A DNA stretch of 15,815 nt, from positions 1 through 15,815 of the forward strand of contig JACCTJ010000321.1 of the NCBI GenBank assembly GCA_013812485.1, in the 5' to 3' direction. The position numbers were made by a program, and so were the translations under genes. This stretch comes from Thermoleophilaceae bacterium. GTDB lineage: Bacteria; Actinomycetota; Thermoleophilia; Solirubrobacterales; Thermoleophilaceae. The notes beneath the pieces are model-generated. The model was given only the letters and a program-made list of their open reading frames with translations, had not been told where the DNA came from and did no database searches. Shown here one piece after another: positions 1 through 6,552 of this stretch (positions within the stretch are counted from its first letter, which is position 1; each line of letters starts with the position of its first letter).

Positions 1-1323
1 GCCCGGCGCTGCGCGCTGGCGGTCCTCCGCCGGGTGTCCGCCGGCGGCGCCTTCGCCGATCGGGCGCTCGGTGCGGAGGCCGAGCGGGCCGGGCTCGACC
101 GTCGCGAGCGCTCCTTGGCCGAGCGGCTTGCCTTTGGCGCTGTGCAGCGCCGGGCCACGCTCGACCACGTCATCGCGGCCTGCTCCGAGCGCGCCCTCGA
201 GGCCATCGATCCCCCGCTCCTGGACGCCCTGCGCCTCGGGGTGCTCCAGATTCTCTTCCTCGACGCGATCCCCGACCGCGCGGCCGTCGAGCAGACCGTC
301 GAGCTCGCGCGCCAGGCGGCGGGCCAGCGGGCCACCGGGTTCGCCAACGCCGTCCTGCGCCGGGCGACGCGGGAGGGACGAGGGCTGCTCACCGCGCTCG
401 ACGACACGACGCCGGCGGGCGCGGCGCTGCGCCACTCGCACCCGACGTGGCTGGCAGAATTGTGGTGGGACGCGCTCGGCCCTGACGAGGCGCGGGCGCT
501 GCTCGCCCACGATAACGAGCCGCCCGAGGGGGCGCTGCGCGCGAACGAGCTCGTGACCACACCGGTCGAGGCGCTTCGCGCCCTGCACCGCGCCGGGGTG
601 GCGGCCCGCCCGGCCGCGTGGCCTGCCGAGGCCCTGCTCCTCGACGGCCCCGTCGACCTCGCGCGCTTGCCGCTGTTCGTCTGGGGCGCGGTCACGCCGC
701 AGTCGCGCGCGTCGATGCTCGTCGCGCGGGTGGCGGCTCCCCGGCCGGGCGAGCGGGTGCTCGACCTGTGCACCGCGCCGGGGGCGAAGACCACCCACCT
801 GGCCGCGCTCATGGAGGGCCGGGGAACGCTGGTGGCCGTGGAGCGCCACCCCCGCCGCGCCGCCGTCCTCGCCGACAACTGTCGCCGCCTGCACGCCAGT
901 CTCGTCGAGGTCGTGACCGCGGACGGGAGAACGGCCGAGGTGGGCAAGGACTACGACCGCGTCGTGCTCGACCCGCCGTGCTCGGATCTCGGAACGCTGG
1001 CCGCGCGACCCGACGCACGCTGGCGCAAGTCGCCGGAGGCGATCGAGGAGCTCGCAAGGCTGCAGGCCGAGCTGCTCGCAGCCGCGGCCGCCCGCGTGCG
1101 CCCCGGGGGAACCCTCGTCTACTCGACCTGCACGATCTCACCGGCCGAGAACGCGCACGTGGTCGAGGCCTTCCTGGCGGCGCAGGGCGAGCTTATTGCC
1201 GACGACCTGGCCGCGGAGTGGCCCGGTCTGAGCGACCCCAGGGCACCCTCCTTCCTCCAGACCCTGCCCCATCGCGACGGCACCGCCGGCTTCTTCGTTG
1301 CCCGCCTGCGGCGGGCGCTGTAG
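1..1323 (+). CDS. rsmB: 16S rRNA (cytosine(967)-C5)-methyltransferase RsmB, 5'-truncated by window edge
   Basis: SAM-dependent enzyme that makes m5C967 (E. coli numbering) in 16S rRNA helix 31. The reading frame is open from base 1 and the residues from base 1 (ARRCALAVLRRV) already match the NusB-like N-terminal domain, so the gene starts just upstream; the GTG at 34 is internal. About 440 residues are visible, so only a few are missing. The NusB-like RNA-binding domain covers roughly residues 1-140 (counted from base 1). The Rossmann methyltransferase domain follows, with motif I VLDLCTAPGAKTTHLA (bases 760-807), motif IV DPPCS (first conserved Cys codon at 979) and motif VI YSTCT (catalytic Cys codon at 1129). 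Both cysteines of the RsmB/NSUN mechanism are present, so it should be active. The small zinc-ribbon gene follows 34 bases later. In many actinobacteria rsmB sits after fmt, which would be outside the window. Family assignment is very secure. Confidence 0.96.
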   Translation, partial: ARRCALAVLRRVSAGGAFADRALGAEAERAGLDRRERSLAERLAFGAVQRRATLDHVIAACSERALEAIDPPLLDALRLGVLQILFLDAIPDRAAVEQTVELARQAAGQRATGFANAVLRRATREGRGLLTALDDTTPAGAALRHSHPTWLAELWWDALGPDEARALLAHDNEPPEGALRANELVTTPVEALRALHRAGVAARPAAWPAEALLLDGPVDLARLPLFVWGAVTPQSRASMLVARVAAPRPGERVLDLCTAPGAKTTHLAALMEGRGTLVAVERHPRRAAVLADNCRRLHASLVEVVTADGRTAEVGKDYDRVVLDPPCSDLGTLAARPDARWRKSPEAIEELARLQAELLAAAAARVRPGGTLVYSTCTISPAENAHVVEAFLAAQGELIADDLAAEWPGLSDPRAPSFLQTLPHRDGTAGFFVARLRRAL

Positions 1324-1344
1324 GCGCGGCACGCTCTCAATGGG

Positions 1345-1350
1345 CACAAT
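1345..1350 (+). promoter_or_regulatory. Possible -10 box (CACAAT) for the zinc-ribbon gene
   Basis: CACAAT ends seven bases before the ATG at 1358, so transcription would begin at or one base before the start codon (leaderless). It fits the spacing seen at rpmB and at 15427, but it matches a sigma-70 -10 consensus at only four of six positions and no -35 box is clear. Confidence 0.3.
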
Positions 1351-1357
1351 CGCCCTC

Positions 1358-1585
1358 ATGAGCGAGCCGGAGAGCACCGCCGAGCCCGAGTGCCCCGGCT
1401 GCGGGCAGCGGTGGCTGCGGGCCACGAGCCTGCCCGGTCGCTACCGCTGCGTCTACTGCCTGGGCCGCTACGAGCTGCGCTCGGACTGCCCGAGCTGCGG
1501 AGCGCACTCCACGATCGCCCGGATGTCCGACACCGCGAACATGGTCTGCCGCAACTGCGGCAGCACCACCCTTCGCCGGGTTTGA
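1358..1585 (+). CDS. Small double zinc-ribbon protein (YfgJ-like), unknown function
   Basis: A 75-residue protein with four CxxC knuckles: C12/C15, C31/C34, C44/C47 and C64/C67. This is the count and spacing for two zinc ribbons, each with four cysteine ligands. The order (CPxC, CxxC, CPxC, CxxCG) resembles short zinc-ribbon proteins such as E. coli YfgJ; that resemblance is by eye. No catalytic motif, signal peptide or membrane segment is visible, so a cytoplasmic nucleic-acid or protein-binding role is only a guess. The ATG at 1358 was chosen over the in-frame ATG at 1340 because a -10-like box lies directly in front of it and because the residues added by the upstream start carry no motif. 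An extension back into rsmB would need a TTG at 1298 and is unlikely. Its stop faces the stop of the PrsW gene with only 10 bases between them. Confidence 0.7.
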   Translation: MSEPESTAEPECPGCGQRWLRATSLPGRYRCVYCLGRYELRSDCPSCGAHSTIARMSDTANMVCRNCGSTTLRRV

Positions 1586-1595
1586 GCCCCGTCCG

Positions 1596-3014
1596 CTAGG
1601 CGGCCGTGTGCTCGGTCCAGCGCCCGCCGTCCCACCACCGCAGTCGAGCCTGGCCGTAGGGGTCGGCGTACCAGGCGGCGGGGGGCTGCGGAGCGCTCGG
1701 GGAGGTGCCCGACCCCTCGGCGGCGGATCCCTCGCCCGATGTGCTCGAGCCCGCGGCGATCGGCCGGGGGTCGACGAACGCCGGCGCCGCCAGCCCCGCC
1801 AGCGGATCGCCCTGGCCCGGCTCGGACCCGCTCGTCGCGCCCCGTCTCACCGGGACGCCCAGCGGAAGCCCGGCTCGCAGTTCCCGTAGTCGGGCCGCGT
1901 AGGTGGCCTCCTCGCGCTCGAGCCGTTCGCCGCCCTCACCGGGCCGTCGCGCAGCATGGCGGCGCAAGAAGGCGAGCTCGGTGGCGGCGTGGTGGAGCTC
2001 CTTGCGGGCCCGCCCCGCCTCTCGACCCTGGCGCCGCGCAGCTCGCAGCGCGTGCCGGCGCTCCCGCAGCGACGACAGGACGGCCACGTCCTCGCGGCTC
2101 AGATAGCCGCCGGCGAGCTCGGGCCCGAGGTACTCGCGCAGAACACGCCCCTCGCGCAGGAGCGCGACCACCGCCACGCCGGCGAGGGCGAAGAAGACCG
2201 GGACCATGACCAGGAAGTACACGGTCAGGAAGCCGAGGCCGCCGCCGATCCCGGCCGAGGTGTTCCACAGGCTGTGCAGGAACATCGCTGCGAGCAGGGC
2301 GACGACGGGGATGATGCGGCGCGAGACGCCCGTGCGCAGCGCCGCGAGCCCGAGGCCGACGCCGGTGACCCCCGTGAAGACCGGGTGGGCGAACGGCGAC
2401 AGCACTCCGCGCACGAAGAAGGTGGCGGCGAGCGGGATGCCGCCCTCGAGCGCGGTGCGACCGTAGTAGAGGATGTTCTCGGTGAAGGCGAAGCCGAGTC
2501 CGACCATCGCCGCGTAGACGATGCCGTCGAGCACGCCGTCGAACTCGGTGCGCCGCCAGCGGTAGATGGCCAGCAGGACCAGCGCCTTCGCGCCCTCCTC
2601 GACGATCGGCGCCGAGAGCGATGCCCCGTAGAGCTCGCCGACCGCTGAGCCGAACGCGCCGCCGACCGCGGACTGCCCCGCGGTGTTGACGATCAGGGCG
2701 ATCAGGGTCGCGCCGGTCGCACCCCAGAAGAAGGACCAGGCGAGCAGCCGCGGGGGCTCGGGCTCGAAACGGTCGACGAACAGCGCCAGGGCGATGTAGA
2801 TCGGCACCGGCAGGACGGCGAGCACGATCCCGGTCAGCAGGGCGACCGGGCCGACCTCGACGCCGATCAGCAGCAGTGTGAAGAGACCGGCGAGGATCAG
2901 AAGCACGAGGGCGACCGCGCCGAGGGCGCGACCGGGGCCGCCACGGCGGGTGCGCAGCGCCGGGAGGGCCTCGCCGGAACCGGTTGCCGCCGGCCCGGGG
3001 GTCGGACTCGTCAC
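1596..3014 (-). CDS. PrsW-family intramembrane glutamic protease with C-terminal DUF2510 domain
   Basis: A 472-residue multi-pass membrane protein. Hydrophobic segments begin at about residues 31-52, 55-80 and 91-110 and continue to about 287. The PrsW (peptidase family M82 / CPBP-related) signatures are all present: EEGAK at 139-143, FTEN with E179, H210 in AHP, and FLHSLWN at 245-251. In B. subtilis PrsW cuts the anti-sigma factor RsiW; the substrate here is unknown and no sigma/anti-sigma pair is nearby. After the membrane part come an Arg/Glu-rich, probably helical cytoplasmic stretch (about 288-382), a low-complexity Gly/Ser/Pro linker (about 390-445) and a DUF2510 domain (about 447-470, WYADP...LRWWDGGRWTEH), a short Trp-rich module typical of actinobacterial membrane proteins. 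The start is GTG at 3014; the ribosome-binding site is weak. It lies 173 bases after the flippase gene on the same strand and probably has its own promoter. Confidence 0.88.
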   Translation of the reverse strand: MTSPTPGPAATGSGEALPALRTRRGGPGRALGAVALVLLILAGLFTLLLIGVEVGPVALLTGIVLAVLPVPIYIALALFVDRFEPEPPRLLAWSFFWGATGATLIALIVNTAGQSAVGGAFGSAVGELYGASLSAPIVEEGAKALVLLAIYRWRRTEFDGVLDGIVYAAMVGLGFAFTENILYYGRTALEGGIPLAATFFVRGVLSPFAHPVFTGVTGVGLGLAALRTGVSRRIIPVVALLAAMFLHSLWNTSAGIGGGLGFLTVYFLVMVPVFFALAGVAVVALLREGRVLREYLGPELAGGYLSREDVAVLSSLRERRHALRAARRQGREAGRARKELHHAATELAFLRRHAARRPGEGGERLEREEATYAARLRELRAGLPLGVPVRRGATSGSEPGQGDPLAGLAAPAFVDPRPIAAGSSTSGEGSAAEGSGTSPSAPQPPAAWYADPYGQARLRWWDGGRWTEHTAA

Positions 3015-3050
3015 GTCCGGGGCCGGCCGGTCTGCATCGCCCGCACGGTA

Positions 3051-3056
3051 ACGCTA
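3051..3056 (-). promoter_or_regulatory. Possible -10 box (TAGCGT) for the PrsW gene
   Basis: Read on the minus strand, TAGCGT is identical to the box in front of rpmB and would give a leader of about 30 bases before the GTG at 3014. No clear -35 hexamer is seen at 17 bases. The rest of the 3015-3187 gap holds a weak inverted pair (GGCTTAGG near 3119 and CCTAAGGC near 3167, seven of eight paired, loop of about 40 bases), which is too weak to call a terminator. Confidence 0.3.
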
Positions 3057-3187
3057 CGGCTTCCTCGCCGGTCCACTCGGGCGGGCCTCGTCCTTCCCCT
3101 CCGCCCTGTGAATAGCAAGGCTTAGGTGGGTGAGCGTCGGGGATGCTCGAACGCGAGGCGCCCGGGCCTAAGGCGGCCGCCACAGAC

Positions 3188-4615
3188 TCAGCGCGCGCTG
3201 AGCCCCCGCGGGCGCTCGCCGCGCCGGTAGAGCGCGGCGAGCAGGGCGCACAGGAGCGCCGCTCCGCCGACGAAGGCGATCTCCACCTGGAGCACGCGGT
3301 CATCGAAGCGCACCCCGACCAGGAAGGCGACGAAGGCGGCCGCCGCGACGCTCCAGCAGAGCGCCGCCGCGCGCGCCTGCGCGCGCGCGAGCGCCGCCTG
3401 GTTGAGGGTTGCGGCCGCGAGGTAGAGCCCCATCCCGACGGCGACGAGGACGAGCCCGGTGCGGACGTAGGCGAAGTCCCCGCCGAAGAAGAGGCCCATG
3501 AGGGCCGGGCCGAGGGCGAGCATGACGAGCGCCACGAGGGCGGCGAAGGCGGCGATGGCCGCGAGCGTGAGGTTGATGCTGCGGCGGAAGGGATCGGACT
3601 CGCCGCCGGCGCGTAGGCGGGTGAGGTGCGGGAGGATCGAGGTCTGGACTGCCTGGAAGAGCTGAAGCGGCGCGCGGGCGACCAGCAGGACGTTGAACGC
3701 GAACCCCGCGAGCGCCGCTCCCTCGGCGCCCTCGGTGGCCATCACGAGCAGGGGCCCGGCGTTGATGAAGGTCTGCTCGGCCAGCATGACCACGAGCACG
3801 GCGGCGGCGAAGCCGCCGCCGTGGGAGAGGGTGAACTCGGACTCCGGGCTCGTGCCCTCGGCGCGCGGCTCGGCCGCCTCGGTCGCCTCGAGCGCGATCG
3901 CTGCGGCTGCGGTGCCCGCGCCCTCGGCGCGGCGCAGTCTCCGCCCCAGCGCCCACGGCACCACGGCCAGCGAGACGATCGGCGCCGCCGCGATCCCGAG
4001 CGCGACGGTCGCCTGCCCCGAGGCGATCCCGATCACCACCGCGAGGGCGAACAGGCAACGCGAGATCGACTCGGCGAGCACCAGGCCGCCGTAGAGCCCG
4101 AAGCGCCCATGGCCGGCTAGGAACCCGCGCGCGAAGTAGCTCGCCGCGTAGGCGAGCACGGCGACGATCAGGACCCAATAGAGCGTCGGCGATCCGCCGA
4201 GCAGGTCGTCCCGAAGCGGGTCGCGAAACACGAGCGCGGCGCCGGCGAACACCAGGCCGAGCCCGAGCTGGATCGTGGCGGCGATGCGCATCGGCCTCGT
4301 GCCGGCCAGGCCGCGAGCGTCGCGGTCGGCGATCGTCCGCGAGAGCAGCTGCTCGACCGGCCGGTAGAGGATCGCGACGGTGATGAACACCGCCGACCAC
4401 AGCAGCGTGATGCCGCCGTACTCGGCGGGGCTCAGCGCGTAGCTCGCGAGCGAGAAGTAGGCGTAGGTGACGAGTCCGGTGACCCCGATGCCGACCGAGA
4501 GGATCGCCGCGCCGCGCCCGTAGCGCTCGCCGGCCGGAGGGCCGGTCGACCGGGGGCCGGCGCCGCCGCCGGCGGGGGGCGTAGCCGCCCTGCGGCCCTC
4601 AGCCGACGCGGACAA
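3188..4615 (-). CDS. Polysaccharide biosynthesis protein / oligosaccharide flippase (MOP superfamily, Wzx-like)
   Basis: A 475-residue integral membrane protein with about twelve to fourteen hydrophobic segments (for example about 37-60, 68-84, 112-130, 144-162, 175-198, 203-224, 268-285, 300-318, 352-378, 386-405, 415-435 and 443-463). A charged loop of Glu/Ala-rich sequence (about 228-262) divides it into two halves, as in the MOP/MviN-RfbX flippases, which move lipid-linked glycans across the cytoplasmic membrane. The N-terminal half contains the family-like SPAEYG segment (62-67) after the first helix. The first 35 residues are Pro/Gly/Ala-rich and probably disordered. The start is taken as TTG at 4615, overlapping the end of the methyltransferase gene by 17 bases; no ATG or GTG in this frame gives a better fit. 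Overlap with the methyltransferase and the glycosyltransferase upstream suggests it exports the product they build. The substrate cannot be told from sequence. Confidence 0.85.
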   Translation of the reverse strand: MSASAEGRRAATPPAGGGAGPRSTGPPAGERYGRGAAILSVGIGVTGLVTYAYFSLASYALSPAEYGGITLLWSAVFITVAILYRPVEQLLSRTIADRDARGLAGTRPMRIAATIQLGLGLVFAGAALVFRDPLRDDLLGGSPTLYWVLIVAVLAYAASYFARGFLAGHGRFGLYGGLVLAESISRCLFALAVVIGIASGQATVALGIAAAPIVSLAVVPWALGRRLRRAEGAGTAAAAIALEATEAAEPRAEGTSPESEFTLSHGGGFAAAVLVVMLAEQTFINAGPLLVMATEGAEGAALAGFAFNVLLVARAPLQLFQAVQTSILPHLTRLRAGGESDPFRRSINLTLAAIAAFAALVALVMLALGPALMGLFFGGDFAYVRTGLVLVAVGMGLYLAAATLNQAALARAQARAAALCWSVAAAAFVAFLVGVRFDDRVLQVEIAFVGGAALLCALLAALYRRGERPRGLSAR

Positions 4616-5219
4616 GCAGCATCGTCCACGGAAACGGCGAGCGCGCCTGCTCGACCTTGCCGTGGCGCGAGAGCAGCGAGACGAACGCCCGCTTCGACCA
4701 GTGGTTGACGTGCCCCGGCGTGTTGCCGAGCTCGCGGACGTAGGCGCCGCGGGCCACGTTGAGCGCGCGCCACAGCGGCTCGCGCGGCACGGAGACCAGC
4801 AGGTGACGACGGGCCACGCGGGACATCTCGGCCACAGTGGCCTCGGGGTCGGGGACGTGCTCGAGGACCTCGATCGCCGCGGCCAGGTCGAACTCGCCCT
4901 CGCCGAAGGACAGAGCGGTGGCGTCGGCGACCTGGTAGTCGAGGTTCGGCCGCTGGCGTCCCTGCCACTCGGCCCGCAGCTTCGGGTCGTCCAGGTCGAT
5001 GCCGACTATCCGGCTGTCGCCGAGGCGTTGCGCCCACTCGTGGGTGAGGACCCCCTCGCCGCAGCCGACGTCGAGCACGGAGCCGGGCGCGGCGCGGTCG
5101 AAGAGCTCGTCGAGGGTCGAGCGAAAGCCGCTCATGAGCCGGCGCACGGCCGGGTTGCTCGAGCCGTACTTGTCGAAGGTGTTGCCCGTGGGGACGGGCT
5201 CGGCGGCGAGCGCGCTCAA
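4599..5219 (-). CDS. Class I SAM-dependent methyltransferase (Methyltransf_11 type)
   Basis: A 206-residue protein with a single Rossmann methyltransferase domain: SAM motif I VLDVGCGEG at 48-56, acidic ribose-binding position in VGIDLDD at 72-78, motif II/III ADATALSF at 98-105, and IEVLEHVPDP at 116-125, the usual post-II motif of the UbiE/Methyltransf_11 group. The opening TFDKYGSSNP is typical of small methyltransferases found in glycan loci. The TTG at 5219 is taken as the start because it overlaps the TGA of the glycosyltransferase (TTGA arrangement) and the recognisable fold begins shortly after; a longer frame upstream lies entirely within the glycosyltransferase gene and is not needed. 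The substrate is unknown; coupling to a glycosyltransferase and a flippase suggests a lipid-linked sugar or lipid carrier, by inference. Confidence 0.85.
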   Translation of the reverse strand: MSALAAEPVPTGNTFDKYGSSNPAVRRLMSGFRSTLDELFDRAAPGSVLDVGCGEGVLTHEWAQRLGDSRIVGIDLDDPKLRAEWQGRQRPNLDYQVADATALSFGEGEFDLAAAIEVLEHVPDPEATVAEMSRVARRHLLVSVPREPLWRALNVARGAYVRELGNTPGHVNHWSKRAFVSLLSRHGKVEQARSPFPWTMLLVRVG

Positions 5220-6334
5220 AGCTTGAGCGCCTCGCGCTCGCCGGTCTTGCCGGTGGCGGGCCCGGAGTCCGCCCCCGTCGTGGGCTCGGGTCGCGCCTCC
5301 CGGCCGGGGCGAGTGCCCGCCCCGTCGCCCGCGCCGTTGCGGTCGGTCGCCGCCGCCCCGTCGGTCCCGGGCTCGTAGTGCGACGGGGCGACCCCGAGCT
5401 GGAGCTCGACGCGTCGCACCCGCTCGAGCACCCGCTGCTGGAGCACGCGGCTGCCGGCCAGGATGTCGCCGATGACCCCGAGCGCGGCGAGCTGGACGGC
5501 GGCCACGAACAGCATCGAGCCGAGGATGAGCGACTGGATGTGGCCGGCGCCCTCGCCTCCGAGGTAGAACCAGAGGAAGCGCGCGAACACCCCGAGCGCC
5601 ACCACGCCGACGATCGCGGCCAGCGTCATGAACACCCGCAGGGGCTCGTAGAGCGCGTAGATGCGGAAGATCGACATCCCGTTGCGGCGCACGTAGGCCC
5701 ACGCGGACGGGAAGAGCCGCGACTCGCGGGTCTTCGGGTTGGTCCGGATCGGCACGTGGTCGACCGCCACCAGCATCTTGCCGGCCTGGATGATGGTCTC
5801 GAGCGTGTAGGTGAACTTCGACACCGTCGCCACCTGGAGCGCGGCCTCGCGGTTGTAGGCGCGAAAGCCCGAGGTCGTGTCGGGCACGGTCGTGTCGGAG
5901 GCCCGGCGCACCACGGCGCTGCCCAGGTGCTGGAGGCGGACCTTGAGCGCCGAGAAGTGCTCGATGTTCGCCACCTCGCGGTCGCCGACGACCATGTCGG
6001 CCTTGCCGGCGAGGATGGGGGCGATCAGCCTGGGGATGTCGCGCGCGTCGTACTGGTTGTCCGCGTCGGTGTTGACGACGATGTCGGCCCCGAGCTTGAG
6101 GCCGGCGTCGAGCCCGGCCTGGAAGGCCGTGGCGAGGCCCTTGTTGTTGGTCAACCGCACGATGTGGTCGACGCCGTTGGCGCGCGCGACCTCGATCGTG
6201 CGGTCGGTCGACCCGTCGTCGACGACGAGCCACTCGATCGCGTCGATGCCGGGGAGCTCGCGCGGCAGGTCCGCGAGCGTGACCGGGAGGTGGGCCTCCT
6301 CGTCAAGGGCCGGGATCTGGATGATCAGCTTCAT
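5216..6334 (-). CDS. GT2 family glycosyltransferase, dolichyl/polyprenyl-phosphate sugar synthase-like, with two C-terminal membrane helices
   Basis: A 372-residue protein. The GT-A catalytic domain covers about 1-215: IQIPALDEE at 5-13 (nucleotide-sugar binding), VVDDGSTDRT at 37-46, NNKGLATAFQAGLDAG at 63-78, and the metal-binding NTDADNQYD at 88-96 (DAD as the DxD motif). TSGFRAY at 154-160 and the basic segment after 195 are typical of the DPM1/GtrB/ArnC branch, which moves a sugar from a nucleotide donor to polyprenyl phosphate at the inner face of the membrane. Two hydrophobic helices follow at about 233-257 and 267-292, as in GtrB-like enzymes. The tail from about 320 on is Gly/Pro/Thr-rich, low-complexity and probably disordered. 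The ATG at 6334 is the first gene of the minus-strand cassette and overlaps the methyltransferase by four bases. Sugar and acceptor cannot be assigned. Confidence 0.9.
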   Translation of the reverse strand: MKLIIQIPALDEEAHLPVTLADLPRELPGIDAIEWLVVDDGSTDRTIEVARANGVDHIVRLTNNKGLATAFQAGLDAGLKLGADIVVNTDADNQYDARDIPRLIAPILAGKADMVVGDREVANIEHFSALKVRLQHLGSAVVRRASDTTVPDTTSGFRAYNREAALQVATVSKFTYTLETIIQAGKMLVAVDHVPIRTNPKTRESRLFPSAWAYVRRNGMSIFRIYALYEPLRVFMTLAAIVGVVALGVFARFLWFYLGGEGAGHIQSLILGSMLFVAAVQLAALGVIGDILAGSRVLQQRVLERVRRVELQLGVAPSHYEPGTDGAAATDRNGAGDGAGTRPGREARPEPTTGADSGPATGKTGEREALKL

Positions 6335-6347
6335 TGGCCGGGCGCTC

Positions 6348-6353
6348 AGGCTA
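6348..6353 (-). promoter_or_regulatory. Possible -10 box (TAGCCT) for the glycosyltransferase cassette
   Basis: On the minus strand TAGCCT lies 13 bases before the ATG at 6334, giving a leader of only about seven bases. It would drive the glycosyltransferase-methyltransferase-flippase set. No -35 element is evident. Confidence 0.35.
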
Positions 6354-6426
6354 GCGCTTGTCCGGGCCGGAAAACCTCGCGCGCGGGTGGCGCGCCCGAG
6401 CGCCGGGCGGGCGCAGCTTCACGCGA

Positions 6427-6455
6427 GCGTGCCCGGGTGCCGGGCCGGAGCACGC
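6427..6455. other. Stem-loop in the divergent intergenic region
   Basis: The 218-base gap 6335-6552 separates the divergent glycosyltransferase and ribD genes and contains no gene. Bases 6427-6432 (GCGTGC) pair with 6450-6455 (GCACGC) and 6433-6436 with 6445-6448, with one bulged A at 6449 and an eight-base loop: ten pairs in all. It lies between the two predicted promoters, outside both predicted transcripts, so it may be a DNA-level site or only a by-product of the high GC content. Confidence 0.25.
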
Positions 6456-6510
6456 GCCGCCGCGGCACGTCTCGCCGAGGCTGGCGGGCGGAACGTAGGC
6501 GCCGTACTGG

Positions 6511-6530
6511 TAGATTGACTCGCGAGTCAA
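6511..6530 (+). promoter_or_regulatory. ribD promoter -10 box (TAGATT) overlapped by a perfect 16-bp palindrome (putative operator)
   Basis: TAGATT at 6511-6516 is a good -10 candidate, placing transcription start near 6523 and giving a leader of about 30 bases before the ribD ATG. The sequence TTGACTCGCGAGTCAA at 6515-6530 is a perfect 16-bp palindrome that overlaps the end of the -10 box and the predicted start site, the usual place for a repressor operator. A third half-site, CGTCAA, follows at 6531-6536. The short leader leaves no room for an FMN riboswitch. The regulator is unknown. Confidence 0.5.
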
Positions 6531-6552
6531 CGTCAACGCCGGGACCGCCTCG

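Noticed and set aside
1594..1604. Small inverted repeat (CCGC/GCGG) between the convergent zinc-ribbon and PrsW genes as a two-sided terminator
   Set aside because: Only four pairs with a three-base loop and no T-run on either side; expected by chance in DNA this rich in G and C.
1936..3303. A 455-codon minus-strand frame overlapping the PrsW gene
   Set aside because: It is an out-of-frame shadow (Arg/Pro-rich) of PrsW, whose catalytic motifs lie in the other frame.
6335..6552. FMN (RFN) riboswitch upstream of ribD
   Set aside because: No RFN-like conserved segments were recognised and the predicted leader is only about 30 bases. A covariance-model search was not possible here.
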